Assembly: GCA_030747125.1 (NCBI GenBank)
Contig: JASLLI010000001.1
Location: forward strand, 1-64,000
Direction: 5' to 3'
Origin: Fidelibacterota bacterium
Lineage (GTDB): Bacteria > Fidelibacterota > Marinisomatia > SCGC-AAA003-L08 > D37C17
DNA length: 64,000 nt
The stretch's first letter is position 1. Each line of letters opens with the position of its first letter. Below the pieces are notes generated by a model. That model had not been told where the DNA came from, did no database searches, and saw only the letters and a program-made list of their open reading frames with translations. The position numbers and the translations under genes are program-made. This document shows positions 1-9,825 of this stretch, piece by piece.

Positions 1-2
1 AT

Positions 3-1403
3 GGGGTTACAGTAGCCGGCCCCGGGGACTGTGTAGAAACAGAGGATGGCAGCTGTGCCTGGGAAATTGTATCCTGTCCGCAAATTACCCTCAGCGGATA
101 TTTGAGACCTATAGAGGCGTCCTTTTGCATGGATGCCTGCTCATATTATTACCTTGAAGATGAATATGGAGAGTTTATCTCCAATATAACCAGTCTTAAT
201 AACTTGGAATCTCTTGCCTATTATAATCACCGATTCGTTACCATAAGTGGAGAAGATGTATGGTGTGTGGAATGCGGTGCTGTAGATGTGCATGACATTT
301 ACATTGCTGACTCTTGTGAAATGCCAGTTGACTGCTTCCAGGATCCGTGTATAGAAGCCATCTGTCCTGCCTATCCAAATGCTGAATGTACTGCTTCCTT
401 TTGTGGTAGCTGCTATGCCGATTTCTACCAGAACAGTGAACTCATCATGGATTGTTTCTCACCTGCTAATTGCCAAAATTATACTGATTGTAATTCATGT
501 ACGGATAGTGGCTGTTTTTGGCAGCCAGACATCTGTTTGGATGAATGTCTCATTGCCGATTTAGATTGCTATGGAACCGGTAATGGGTGGCAGGCAGACT
601 GTCCTGAGTTTGAACTCTGCGTTGATCTCACCGGTATTGATTTTGGTTTTTGCGATATGGTATTAGGAGTAGGGTTTGTAAATGGAGAGTGCAGCTATCT
701 CTCAGGCTGTGGATGGGGGGATATGGATGGAAATGATTGGTCACATGCATTTTTTAATAGTATTGAAGAATGTGAAACAGCATGTTTTGATGAAGAACTC
801 ACCTGTGAAGAAATATATAATGAATATGAAAATTTACACTCAGGAATATATTCCACTTGTGAATTTGATATTGACTGTATGGCTGTTTGGGGTCATTGTG
901 GAGTTGGGTTAGGAGGTTGTCATTATTCAGTGAATACTGAAAATTATCCTGAAGAAGACATTCAGGATTTAGTAGGCATGTGGAATGAAAACGACTGTAT
1001 GCAATGGGTTTGTGATTGTTCTGGTCTCCCTTACGCTCAATGTATAAATAATGAATGTACTTCCGCTTATTGTTTTGGGGATAATCCTGCCGGTTGCCAG
1101 CAGACCGGATGCCCAAATGGGTATGATTGTGTGGTAAACACTAACGATTGTATTCCATCTTATTGTGAATGTGATGGGTTTTATGGAGAGTGGGTCTGCA
1201 CTGGGGACTGCGGCGGCGGTTCCTGTGAGGCGGTGTCTGCCTCTGGCGATTTAAATGGTGATGGTGTACTCAATGTAGTGGATGTGGTCATTGCTGTTGA
1301 TTATATTTTAAATGGGGAATATAATGGCATTGGAGATATGAATGGCGACGGCTCACTGAATGTGGTGGATATTATAATTTTGGTTGGTCAGATTTTAGGA
1401 TAA
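3..1403 (+). CDS. Secreted Cys-rich protein with C-terminal dockerin type I-like repeats; 5' end lies outside the window
   Basis: Frame 3 is open from the left edge (GVTVAGPGDCVETEDGSCAWEIVSCPQITLSGYLRPIEAS...), so the tracked start at 102 (TTG) is not real. Very high Cys content. C-terminus GDLNGDGVLNVVDVVIAVDYILNGEYNGIGDMNGDGSLNVVDIIILVGQILG has two Ca-binding dockerin-like repeats. Confidence 0.8.
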   Translation, partial: GVTVAGPGDCVETEDGSCAWEIVSCPQITLSGYLRPIEASFCMDACSYYYLEDEYGEFISNITSLNNLESLAYYNHRFVTISGEDVWCVECGAVDVHDIYIADSCEMPVDCFQDPCIEAICPAYPNAECTASFCGSCYADFYQNSELIMDCFSPANCQNYTDCNSCTDSGCFWQPDICLDECLIADLDCYGTGNGWQADCPEFELCVDLTGIDFGFCDMVLGVGFVNGECSYLSGCGWGDMDGNDWSHAFFNSIEECETACFDEELTCEEIYNEYENLHSGIYSTCEFDIDCMAVWGHCGVGLGGCHYSVNTENYPEEDIQDLVGMWNENDCMQWVCDCSGLPYAQCINNECTSAYCFGDNPAGCQQTGCPNGYDCVVNTNDCIPSYCECDGFYGEWVCTGDCGGGSCEAVSASGDLNGDGVLNVVDVVIAVDYILNGEYNGIGDMNGDGSLNVVDIIILVGQILG

Positions 1404-1479
1404 ATCATTTTAACATATGTAGAAGTTTATTTTAGGAATAAAGTCCAATATCAACTATTTATTTTATATATATTCCCCC

Positions 1480-1509
1480 TTGCCTCGAATTAATTGTTTG
1501 TCCTAATAT
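1480..1509 (+). promoter_or_regulatory. Putative sigma70-like promoter (TTGCCT, 18 bp spacer, TAATAT) for the tetR-fad operon
   Basis: TTGCCT at 1480-1485 and TAATAT at 1504-1509, immediately upstream of the operator palindrome. Confidence 0.4.
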
Positions 1510-1510
1510 A

Positions 1511-1530
1511 TACCGACCGGTCGGTCGGTA
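1511..1530. promoter_or_regulatory. TetR-family operator: perfect palindrome ACCGACCGGTCGGT (1512-1525) with an extra CGGT repeat
   Basis: TACCGACCGGTCGGTCGGTA directly upstream of the ATG at 1533 of a TetR-family gene. Confidence 0.75.
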
Positions 1531-1532
1531 TA

Positions 1533-2141
1533 ATGGCAGTAAATCTACCTAAAGAAGAAAGACAATCGCAGATTTTAGATGCGGCAATGAAAGTGATTAC
1601 CCGAAAAGGGTTCTCCAATGCCCGCATGGATGACATCGTGCAGGAAGCAGGGCTCAGTAAAGGTGCCATCTATCATCATTATGAAGGCAAAAAAGACTTG
1701 TTTCTGGCCCTCATTGATCATTGGGAGACACAAACCTTTCCCGACTTCTACAGCAGAAATGGTAAAGAAAGATCAGCAGCAGATACCTTAAAAGATTTTG
1801 CCGGTGAAATCATTAAAGTGTTTAAAACCCGCAGCTATGTATTCCAGGCTGAGGTAGAGTTCTGGTCATTGGCAAACCAGGACAATGAAGTACGCAAACG
1901 CTCTCAGGAACTTTATGAAAAAATCATCAATCTCTTTGAATTGGTGATCAATAAAGGCATTCGTCAGGGAGAGTTTCTAAAAGTTGATTCCCGCATTACT
2001 GCAATTTATATTCTGTCTGTGTTTCAAGGTATTAATTGGTTCTGCATTTTCAACGATAAAAAAATTAATGCTAAAAATTATATCCAAAAGTCCATTGAAT
2101 TAACTCTCAATGGTTTGGCAATTACAAAGGAGACATCATGA
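1533..2141 (+). CDS. TetR/AcrR family transcriptional regulator, likely a fatty-acid degradation regulator
   Basis: N-terminal HTH (ILDAAMKVITRKGFSNARMDDIVQEAGLSKGAIYHHYEGKKDLFLALI). Start re-called to ATG 1533 because the tracked start (1494) lies upstream of the promoter -10 and operator. Confidence 0.9.
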   Translation: MAVNLPKEERQSQILDAAMKVITRKGFSNARMDDIVQEAGLSKGAIYHHYEGKKDLFLALIDHWETQTFPDFYSRNGKERSAADTLKDFAGEIIKVFKTRSYVFQAEVEFWSLANQDNEVRKRSQELYEKIINLFELVINKGIRQGEFLKVDSRITAIYILSVFQGINWFCIFNDKKINAKNYIQKSIELTLNGLAITKETS

Positions 2142-3988
2142 GTGAGACTGAAGTATTAGAGCAAAAAACCAAGCAGACAACCTTAACCGAGTTAGAATCA
2201 TTTCCCATAGATTATGATAAATTAGTTGGAAGAGGCGGTGCTTTTCTGGTAACCTCTGTTGATGAGGGGTATGTGTTCAGCCGTGAAGAATTTACCGAAG
2301 AGCATAAAATGTTTGACCAAACCGCTCGTGAATACGGTGAAAACCGTATTATGCCTCTGTGTGAAAAATTGAATGTGCTCAATAAAGACCTGAGTTTAGA
2401 AATTTTCCGTGAAATAGGTGAACTTGGCTTTTTAGGAGTAGATGTCCCGGAAGAGTATGGAGGACTTGCATTAGATAAAACCACCGCCTGTATCATAGTA
2501 GATGCTCTTTCTTCCGGAAGGAATGCCTCTATCATGGTAACTGCCAGTGCCCACACGGGAATCGCCATGCTGCCTATCGTTTGGTACGGTAACCCCGAAC
2601 AGAAACAGAAATATCTCCCTAAACTTGCATCTGGTGAATGGATGGGCTCCTATGCTCTGACTGAATCCGGCGCAGGGTCAGACGCACTTTCAGGAACTAC
2701 TACTGCTATGTTAAATGAAGAAGGGACACATTATCTGTTAAATGGTACCAAAATTTTTGTAACCAACGGCGGCTGGTGTGATGTGGCTGTCACATTTGCT
2801 TCAGTAAATGGGAAATATACTGCCTTCATTTTAGATAAGGATTGCGAAGGTTGGGTGATAGGTGAAGAAGAAAAGAAAATGGGAATTAAAGGATCTTCAA
2901 CGGTCACTTTCTTTTTAGAAGATTGTAAGGTGCCTGTAAAGAATTTGCTGGGCAATGTAGGGGAGGGTGGCCCCATTGCTTTTAATGTGCTCTATGTTGG
3001 TCGTTATAAACTGGGAGTTACCACAGCGGCAGGTGCAAAGTTTGTTTTAGACGGAGCTCTGGAATATGCCAACGAACGGGAGCAGTTTAATAAAACCATT
3101 AAAAACTTTGGGATGATCCAGAGAAAATTTGCCAACATGGTAACCAGAGCCTGGGAAGGGGACAGTATCAATTACATGATAACCGGTTCTATTGATCATA
3201 CTCTGAATACTGTTGATAAATCTGCTGAAAATTATTTCGAAATCGTGCAAAAGACCATCGAAGATCACGGTATTGAAGCCTCCATATCTAAGGTGGTAGG
3301 TTCTGAAGCTTTGGCATATACCGTAGATGAAGGTGTGCAGATTTATGGCGGGAACGGTTTTATTGAAGAATACCCTATGGCTTGTGCCTATCGTGATGAA
3401 CGCATTAACCGCATCTTCGAAGGCACCAATGAAATTAACCGTCTTATTATTGGTGGTACCTTGCTTAAAAAAGCAATTTTAGAGGAAATCCCTCTTCGCG
3501 ATGCAATTGCTTCCAGAATGGAGAATTGGATTCCTCAGCTGAACCTATCCGAGAATGAATTGCTGCTTTCTGAAGCCAAAGCTATTGAATTTTGCAGATC
3601 ATTCATGTTTCACTGTCTGCATGAGTCAATTTTAAAATATGGACAGGATTTAAAAAATGAACAATGGGTGATAGAACCATTAGCAAATATGGTAATTGCA
3701 CTATCCATAATGGATACTGGCTTTAAACGCTATCGTCAACTTGCAGAAGGGGAACATAAAAATCATGTGAGAGAAGTTCTGAGCCTCTCCGTTGCAGACC
3801 AGTACGAGGTTTGTCTTCAGGCAGGCAGGGATATTGTCAATTATCTCCTGTCAGGTGAAAAGCTTACTTCCTCTTTAGAATTAATCACAAAATGGGAAGG
3901 TGATACAGGTTACAGACCTGACAGAATTCGCTGCCAGAAAGCAATTGTTACCACTCTATATACACAAAAGAAATATTACTTAAATTAA
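2138..3988 (+). CDS. fadE: Acyl-CoA dehydrogenase (FadE-like, ~600 aa class)
   Basis: ALTESGAGSDA, YGGNGFIEEYPMACAYRDERINRIFEGTNEINR; ATGA overlap with the tetR stop. Confidence 0.92.
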   Translation: MSETEVLEQKTKQTTLTELESFPIDYDKLVGRGGAFLVTSVDEGYVFSREEFTEEHKMFDQTAREYGENRIMPLCEKLNVLNKDLSLEIFREIGELGFLGVDVPEEYGGLALDKTTACIIVDALSSGRNASIMVTASAHTGIAMLPIVWYGNPEQKQKYLPKLASGEWMGSYALTESGAGSDALSGTTTAMLNEEGTHYLLNGTKIFVTNGGWCDVAVTFASVNGKYTAFILDKDCEGWVIGEEEKKMGIKGSSTVTFFLEDCKVPVKNLLGNVGEGGPIAFNVLYVGRYKLGVTTAAGAKFVLDGALEYANEREQFNKTIKNFGMIQRKFANMVTRAWEGDSINYMITGSIDHTLNTVDKSAENYFEIVQKTIEDHGIEASISKVVGSEALAYTVDEGVQIYGGNGFIEEYPMACAYRDERINRIFEGTNEINRLIIGGTLLKKAILEEIPLRDAIASRMENWIPQLNLSENELLLSEAKAIEFCRSFMFHCLHESILKYGQDLKNEQWVIEPLANMVIALSIMDTGFKRYRQLAEGEHKNHVREVLSLSVADQYEVCLQAGRDIVNYLLSGEKLTSSLELITKWEGDTGYRPDRIRCQKAIVTTLYTQKKYYLN

Positions 3989-4000
3989 GGAGACTTTTAC

Positions 4001-5131
4001 ATGTCATCAGAATCATATATCATTGATGGTGCCCGCAGTCCCATTGGAACAAAAAATGGAGAAATGGTGGGTATTCGTTCAGATGATTTATCTGCCCAAG
4101 TGATTCGAGGAATTATGCAGCGGAATGAAAACATTCCCTCAGATTCTATAGAAGATGTGGTTGTAGGCTGTGCATTTCCGGAAGGACCGCAAGGCATGCT
4201 TATGGCTCGCTCCATTTCAGTGTTAGCTGATCTGCCGCTTGAAAGCGGCGGCAAAGTAGTGAACCGATTCTGCGGATCCTCAATGGACTCTGTCCATCAG
4301 CTAAGTCAGGCAGTAATTGCAGGGGATATTGATGCAGGCATTGCCGGTGGTGTAGAGGATATGTTTTCCGTCCCCATGGGAGGATTTAATCCCAGTTTTC
4401 ACCCTGAACTATATGAAAAGGAATTTTATATTGGCATGGGCGATACTGCTGAAAATCTTGCCCGGGATTTAGATATCAGCCGTGAAGACCAGGAAGCCTT
4501 TGCTATCAAATCTCATGAAAAAGCCTTAGCTGCCATGGAAGCCGGTAATTTTACTCAGGAAATTATTCCCGCTCAATTAAACGGTACCACTGTATCTAAT
4601 GATGAAGGCCCTCGTACACCAGATGTGGAAAAGATTAAATCCTTAGACCCAGCATTTGATGCAGATGGTTCAGTAACGGCAGCTACTTCCAGCCCTATTT
4701 CTATTGGTGCTGCTGCTGCACTCATAATGAGCGGGAATAAAGCAAAAGAATTAGGCATTTCTCCTAAGTATAAGATTAAATCCAGAGCAATTGCTGGTGT
4801 GGATTGGACCCGCATGGGAGCAGGACCATTACCAGCCACCGAAAAAGCACTATCTAAAGCAGGATTATCTTTGAGTGATATTGATGTGATTGAACTGAAC
4901 GAAGCCTTTGCTGCTCAGTCATTATATGTTATACGAAAAGGAGAGTGGGATATTGATAAGGTAAATTTGAATGGTGGTGCAATCGCTTTAGGACATCCAC
5001 TTGGCTGCTCAGGCGTACGCATTCTCATCACCCTTATGAATGTGATGGAGCAAAAAGATGTCAACTTGGGACTTGCCACCATGTGTATTGGCAGCGGCCA
5101 GGGAATTGCCACCATTTTGGAGAGGGTATAA
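4001..5131 (+). CDS. fadA: Acetyl-CoA C-acyltransferase (thiolase)
   Basis: NRFCGSSMDSV active site, NEAFAAQSL, NGGAIALGHPLGCSGVRI, CIGSGQG motifs. Confidence 0.93.
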   Translation: MSSESYIIDGARSPIGTKNGEMVGIRSDDLSAQVIRGIMQRNENIPSDSIEDVVVGCAFPEGPQGMLMARSISVLADLPLESGGKVVNRFCGSSMDSVHQLSQAVIAGDIDAGIAGGVEDMFSVPMGGFNPSFHPELYEKEFYIGMGDTAENLARDLDISREDQEAFAIKSHEKALAAMEAGNFTQEIIPAQLNGTTVSNDEGPRTPDVEKIKSLDPAFDADGSVTAATSSPISIGAAAALIMSGNKAKELGISPKYKIKSRAIAGVDWTRMGAGPLPATEKALSKAGLSLSDIDVIELNEAFAAQSLYVIRKGEWDIDKVNLNGGAIALGHPLGCSGVRILITLMNVMEQKDVNLGLATMCIGSGQGIATILERV

Positions 5132-5195
5132 ACGCTTTGAAATTTTGTCATCGAGTATTAGTTAAATGGTAAGGCTTGGTTTAACATTCAACTTG

Positions 5196-5215
5196 CAGCT
5201 TTAAACTTAAAGCTG
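5196..5215. repeat. Inverted repeat CAGCTTTAA-AC-TTAAAGCTG in the fadA-fadN spacer
   Basis: Nine-bp perfect arms with a 2-nt centre, about 20 nt before the fadN start. Confidence 0.6.
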
Positions 5216-5236
5216 TAATAAAAGGAAATAAATTAT

Positions 5237-7588
5237 ATGAACTCACATTTAAAAATTAATAAGGTTGCCGTTCTCGGTACAGGTGTCATGGGAGCACAGA
5301 TTGCTGCTCATCTCACCAACGCAAAAATTCCCGTATTGGCATTTGACATTTCGCAGGAAATTGCAGAAAATGGGGTAAAGGCAAGTACTAAATTAAAACC
5401 TTCTGCTTTTTATAACCCTAAAAGCGTAGAGATGATTACTCCATTGAACTATGATGACCATTTAGAACAAATTTCTGACTGTGATTGGGTTATTGAAGTA
5501 ATAGCAGAAAGATTGGATTGGAAACAAGATCTTTATAAACGCATTCAGCCTTATTTGAAAGATGAGGCTGTGGTTACCTCAAATACCTCCGGAATTTCTC
5601 TTGCTGAATTAACAGATGGTATGGATGAGAATATGGCTACTAAATTCTTCATCACACATTTTTTCAATCCACCGCGATATATGAAACTGGTGGAAATTAT
5701 CAGCTCAGAGAAAACCAATGTAGACCTCATTCCCTCAATGGCATCCTTTTTAGAAGAAGTATTGGGCAAAGGCGTTGTCTATGCAAAGGATACCCCGAAT
5801 TTTATTGCCAATCGAATTGGTGTTTATGGAATGATGGTGACCCTGGAAGAAGCACGGAAGAAGAAGTTGTCTATTGAAGATATAGATGCCCTTACAGGAA
5901 CCTTGATAGGCAGGCCAAAGTCAGCCACCTTTAGAACTGCAGATGTAGTCGGTTTGGACACCCTCTGCTTTGTTGCTAATACAGCCTATGAAAAATGTGA
6001 AGACGACTCTGAAAGAGATACCTTCAAAATTCCGGATTATCTGCAAAAGATGGTGGATAATGAATGGCTCGGTCAAAAATCAAAACAAGGATTCTATAAA
6101 AAAATTGACAAGGGAGTCATTCATTCAATTGATTTGGATACTTTAGAATATACTCCTCAGAACAAAAACAGATACCCGGGAGTTCGTCTTGCAAAAGAAC
6201 ATATAAAATTAGAGGATAAATTAAAAGCTTTGGTAAACTCAGATGATACCGCAGGACAGTTTATCTGGGAAGTTACTGCCAGGGCACTTCTGTATTCCGC
6301 AAACCGTCTTGGTGAGATCGCAGATGATATTGTGAATATTGACAGAGCAATGTGGTGGGGATTTGGATGGGAATTAGGGCCCTTTGAAGCTTGGGATGCT
6401 ATTGGGGTGGTTGAGTCAGTGGCACGCATGAAAAAGGAAAACAAAGCTATTCCTCAATGGGTTACAGATATGCTGGCGAAAGGGCATACCTCCTTTTATA
6501 CCAGAATGGAGGGCTTCAACTGCTATTGGGATGTAAATAAGCAAGACTATCTTCCGATACCCACTTCTGTTAAAGAATTGCGATTTTCAAACTTTAAATA
6601 CAATGGCAGTCTCATAGAAGATCATTGGTCTGCATCCCTTATTGATTTAGGCGATGGAGTTGCCGGTGTGGACTTTCATTCCGTATTGCAGGCTCAATTA
6701 AATCCAATTGACGGCTCTATATTGCAAACGCTTTTTAAAGCCCAAAAATGGGTGGAAGAAAATGACTATAAGGGGTTGGTTATTTCAGGAGATGGTACCA
6801 ATTTCTGTGCCGGTGCTAATCTGAATATGATTCTCAATTCAGCATATAGAAAGGATTGGGATGAATTAGACCGCACCGTAAGTACAATGCAGAATATTCT
6901 TCAGGGGTTACGCTTTGCACCTTTCCCCGTAGTTGCAGCTCCCTTTGGATTAGTACTGGGGGGTGGGTTTGAAGTCATTTCCGCCTGTGACCGCATTGTG
7001 GCTGCTGGCGAATCTTATATTGGTTTAGTGGAAGTTGGTGTAGGCTTGATTCCCGGAGCGGGAGGAAACCTGCGGATGATTTCTAATCTGAATAAGAAAA
7101 TCAAGTCCGCTATGCCAGGCGCATTTCCTATTATTCAAAAAGCCTTTGAAACAATTGGCTTTGCTAAGGTCGCCACTTCTGCAAAGGAAGCTCAGGCTAT
7201 TGGTTACCTTCAGAAAGAAGATCAGATTGTAGTGAACAGAGACCATGTTCTTGCAGTAGCAAAGGATACCGTACTGGGCATGTCAGAGGGATATGCGGTC
7301 CCTGAAATGGAAAGTTTTAAGCTGCCGGGTAAAAGTGGCAGACTGGTACTGGAAGGAACTCTGAAGGGTTTTGTAAAATCCGGGAAAATCAGTGAACATG
7401 ATGCTCACATAGGCAGAATACTGGGGAATGTGCTTACTGGTGGTGAAAAAGGCGGGCCATTTACTGCAGTTGATGAGCAGTATTTATTGGATATAGAACG
7501 AGAAGCGTTTATTTCATTAGCCGGGGAACAAAAAACAATTGACCGCATTGAATACATACTCAAAAAAGGCAAGCCTCTCAGAAACTAA
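5237..7588 (+). CDS. fadN: 3-hydroxyacyl-CoA dehydrogenase / enoyl-CoA hydratase (FadN-like)
   Basis: N-terminal Rossmann KVAVLGTGVMGAQIAAHL, 3HCDH domain, C-terminal crotonase segment (GDGTNFCAGANL, FGLVLGGGFEVISACDRIVAA). Confidence 0.9.
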   Translation: MNSHLKINKVAVLGTGVMGAQIAAHLTNAKIPVLAFDISQEIAENGVKASTKLKPSAFYNPKSVEMITPLNYDDHLEQISDCDWVIEVIAERLDWKQDLYKRIQPYLKDEAVVTSNTSGISLAELTDGMDENMATKFFITHFFNPPRYMKLVEIISSEKTNVDLIPSMASFLEEVLGKGVVYAKDTPNFIANRIGVYGMMVTLEEARKKKLSIEDIDALTGTLIGRPKSATFRTADVVGLDTLCFVANTAYEKCEDDSERDTFKIPDYLQKMVDNEWLGQKSKQGFYKKIDKGVIHSIDLDTLEYTPQNKNRYPGVRLAKEHIKLEDKLKALVNSDDTAGQFIWEVTARALLYSANRLGEIADDIVNIDRAMWWGFGWELGPFEAWDAIGVVESVARMKKENKAIPQWVTDMLAKGHTSFYTRMEGFNCYWDVNKQDYLPIPTSVKELRFSNFKYNGSLIEDHWSASLIDLGDGVAGVDFHSVLQAQLNPIDGSILQTLFKAQKWVEENDYKGLVISGDGTNFCAGANLNMILNSAYRKDWDELDRTVSTMQNILQGLRFAPFPVVAAPFGLVLGGGFEVISACDRIVAAGESYIGLVEVGVGLIPGAGGNLRMISNLNKKIKSAMPGAFPIIQKAFETIGFAKVATSAKEAQAIGYLQKEDQIVVNRDHVLAVAKDTVLGMSEGYAVPEMESFKLPGKSGRLVLEGTLKGFVKSGKISEHDAHIGRILGNVLTGGEKGGPFTAVDEQYLLDIEREAFISLAGEQKTIDRIEYILKKGKPLRN

Positions 7589-7640
7589 CAAAAATTAGCC
7601 CAAAACAATGAACTTAACATGGTTTATTGTTTTTCTCCGG

Positions 7641-7675
7641 AAAAGCCTGGCATCTGCCGGGCTTTTCTTTTTGTT
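7641..7675 (+). terminator. Rho-independent terminator after the fad operon
   Basis: AAAAGCCTGGCATCTGCCGGGCTTTTCTTTTT: long GC-containing stem plus T-tract. Confidence 0.85.
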
Positions 7676-7874
7676 GTAATATTCAGTTTTCTAAAACGAG
7701 TTTTATAAAACATTAATTTGCTTGTGAAAGTTTAGTTCTTTTGGGAGTAGTGTAAAGTTTCACCTTTTCTTCTTGTAAAGTTGCCAGATGAAAAATATAC
7801 ATTTGATACGGGGGAATCTAAAAATCTAATTGATTAATTAAAAATAAGAAAAATGGATTGCAATACCCTGAAAA

Positions 7875-8783
7875 TTACCGCCGGAAAAAGTCTTTTAGTA
7901 CATACCCTGCAATATTAGGATTCTCTTTCAATCGTCGGATTGAATAGGCGTACCAGTCCTCTCCAAACGGGACATACACTCGAACTTTATATCCATTCGC
8001 TTTATGTTTTTCCAACCAACCTGACATAGGCACTCCATATAATACCTGGAATTCAAATCTATCCTTTTGCACCTGATATTTCTCAATCAGTTTATATGAT
8101 TCTTCCAAGAGGAGCAGGTCATGGGTGGCGATGCCTACATAAATATTATTTTCAAATGCAAGTTGCAACAATTTAAGAAAGTTACTATTAATATTTCTTC
8201 TGCTTTGAATAGCGATCCTTTCAGGTTCCTTATAGATTCCCTTACACAGTCTGAAATTAAAACTACCATTTTTTGAAAGTTCGGAAAGGTCTTCTTCTGT
8301 CCGGTAAAGATACGCCTGAAAGACGGTGCCCACTCCATTATATACTTTACGCAGTCTAAGGTATTGTTGAATGGTAGTATCCGTTGAATCTGAGGACTCC
8401 ATATCAATTCGAAGGAAATTATTGGTGTCTTTCGCTTTTTTAAGAAGAATATCCAATTGGCTGTTAAGAAAGTTGTCGCCAACATCCCCGCCAATATGAC
8501 TGGGTTTAATGGAAATATTGCAATCCAGGTTTTGCCGTGCAATTTCTTCGTATATTCTCAAATACCGGGAAGTAATAAGTTCAGCCTCTACTTTTGATAT
8601 TGTATGCTCTCCTAAAATATCTATGGTAGCAGAATATCCATTTGCATTGAGTTCTGCAATAACTCTTAAGGCTTCATTAATTTTTTCACCGGCAACATAA
8701 CGGCCTGCAAATTTTTTTACAGTGGATAGGGGGAGATGAGGAGTAACCCCCAGTATTATGTAGTTAATTATCTTTTTTAGCAT
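7875..8783 (-). CDS. Proline dehydrogenase (monofunctional PRODH)
   Basis: KFAGRYVAGEKINEAL, RIDMESSDSTDTT, FQAYLYRTEEDL, FEFQVLYGVPM, YVPFGEDWYAYSIRRLKENP. Confidence 0.9.
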   Translation of the reverse strand: MLKKIINYIILGVTPHLPLSTVKKFAGRYVAGEKINEALRVIAELNANGYSATIDILGEHTISKVEAELITSRYLRIYEEIARQNLDCNISIKPSHIGGDVGDNFLNSQLDILLKKAKDTNNFLRIDMESSDSTDTTIQQYLRLRKVYNGVGTVFQAYLYRTEEDLSELSKNGSFNFRLCKGIYKEPERIAIQSRRNINSNFLKLLQLAFENNIYVGIATHDLLLLEESYKLIEKYQVQKDRFEFQVLYGVPMSGWLEKHKANGYKVRVYVPFGEDWYAYSIRRLKENPNIAGYVLKDFFRR

Positions 8784-8899
8784 AGGGAAAAATTATCAGA
8801 TTTTAAATTGCCAATCCAAAATGCAAAAAAAATTATTTAAACTCTGAATAATATTTGGTGGATATTTTTCTAAGCCGGTAAATTTAAATCTTTGTCAGA

Positions 8900-9331
8900 T
8901 TGCAATATTTGTACCAAGACTTTTTACCTATCATATTTTTCACACTGTTAGCTGCGATACTCATTGGCGCACCATTGGGTCTGCAATACCTCCTTTCCCC
9001 CAGAAAAAACAAAGGCGGGGACAAACTTATATCCTATGAATGTGGTGAATTGCCGGAAGGATCTGCCTGGGTTAAATTCAATATTCGCTTCTATGTGATT
9101 GCCCTGGTATTCCTTATTTTTGATGTGGAAGTTGTCTTCTTGTTCCCTTGGGCAGTCGTCTATCAGGAGCTTGGATTGCTTGCTTTTATTGAGGCATTTA
9201 TTTTCGTAATGATTTTAGTCGTAGGCTTTATCTATGTATGGGCTAAGGGAGATTTAGACTGGGTTAAGATGAATGTGCGTTATGGAAAGGGTCGTTATGC
9301 CAACCTACAATCTACAGGGGAAGAAAACTGA
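8900..9331 (+). CDS. nuoA: NADH-quinone oxidoreductase subunit A
   Basis: [40 protein letters not shown]. Confidence 0.95.
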   Translation: MQYLYQDFLPIIFFTLLAAILIGAPLGLQYLLSPRKNKGGDKLISYECGELPEGSAWVKFNIRFYVIALVFLIFDVEVVFLFPWAVVYQELGLLAFIEAFIFVMILVVGFIYVWAKGDLDWVKMNVRYGKGRYANLQSTGEEN

Positions 9332-9825
9332 TGGATCCTACTTTATTAGGGCAATTTAATAAAGATAATATCATTGTTGAAAAACTTGACACTTTAATCA
9401 ACTGGTCTCGGGCTAATTCTCAATGGTATTTCCAGTTTGGCCTTGCATGCTGTGCAATTGAAATGATGGCAGCTGCTGCTCCCCGCCATGATTTGGAGCG
9501 TTTTGGTGCCATGCCCAGGGCAACTCCCCGCCAGTCAGATGTTATGATAGTCGCAGGAACTGTGACGCTTAAAATGGCAGAACGGGTGAAAAGGCTCTAT
9601 GAGCAGATGTCTGACCCTAAATATGTTATCTCCATGGGCAGCTGTTCTAATAGCGGGGGACCTTACTGGCAGCACGGATATCATGTGCTTAAGGGTGTTG
9701 ATCTCGTAGTGCCTGTAGATGTGTATGTACCTGGCTGCCCTCCAAGACCGGAAGCCTTGTTGCAGGGACTTCTTGAGCTCCAGAAAAAAATTAAAACTGA
9801 AACCCCTCTTCGAAAGCAGGCTTAA
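9331..9825 (+). CDS. nuoB: NADH-quinone oxidoreductase subunit B
   Basis: [57 protein letters not shown]. Confidence 0.97.
   Translation: MDPTLLGQFNKDNIIVEKLDTLINWSRANSQWYFQFGLACCAIEMMAAAAPRHDLERFGAMPRATPRQSDVMIVAGTVTLKMAERVKRLYEQMSDPKYVISMGSCSNSGGPYWQHGYHVLKGVDLVVPVDVYVPGCPPRPEALLQGLLELQKKIKTETPLRKQA

Noticed and set aside
799-1116. Minus-strand 105-aa ORF
   Set aside because: Antisense to the Cys-rich dockerin protein, low-complexity composition, no recognisable domain.
1494-1532. N-terminal extension MFVLIYTDRSVGI of the TetR protein
   Set aside because: It is the promoter -10 and operator palindrome region; the TetR domain begins after ATG 1533.
8135-8542. Minus-strand 135-aa ORF
   Set aside because: Alternative frame inside the proline dehydrogenase gene.
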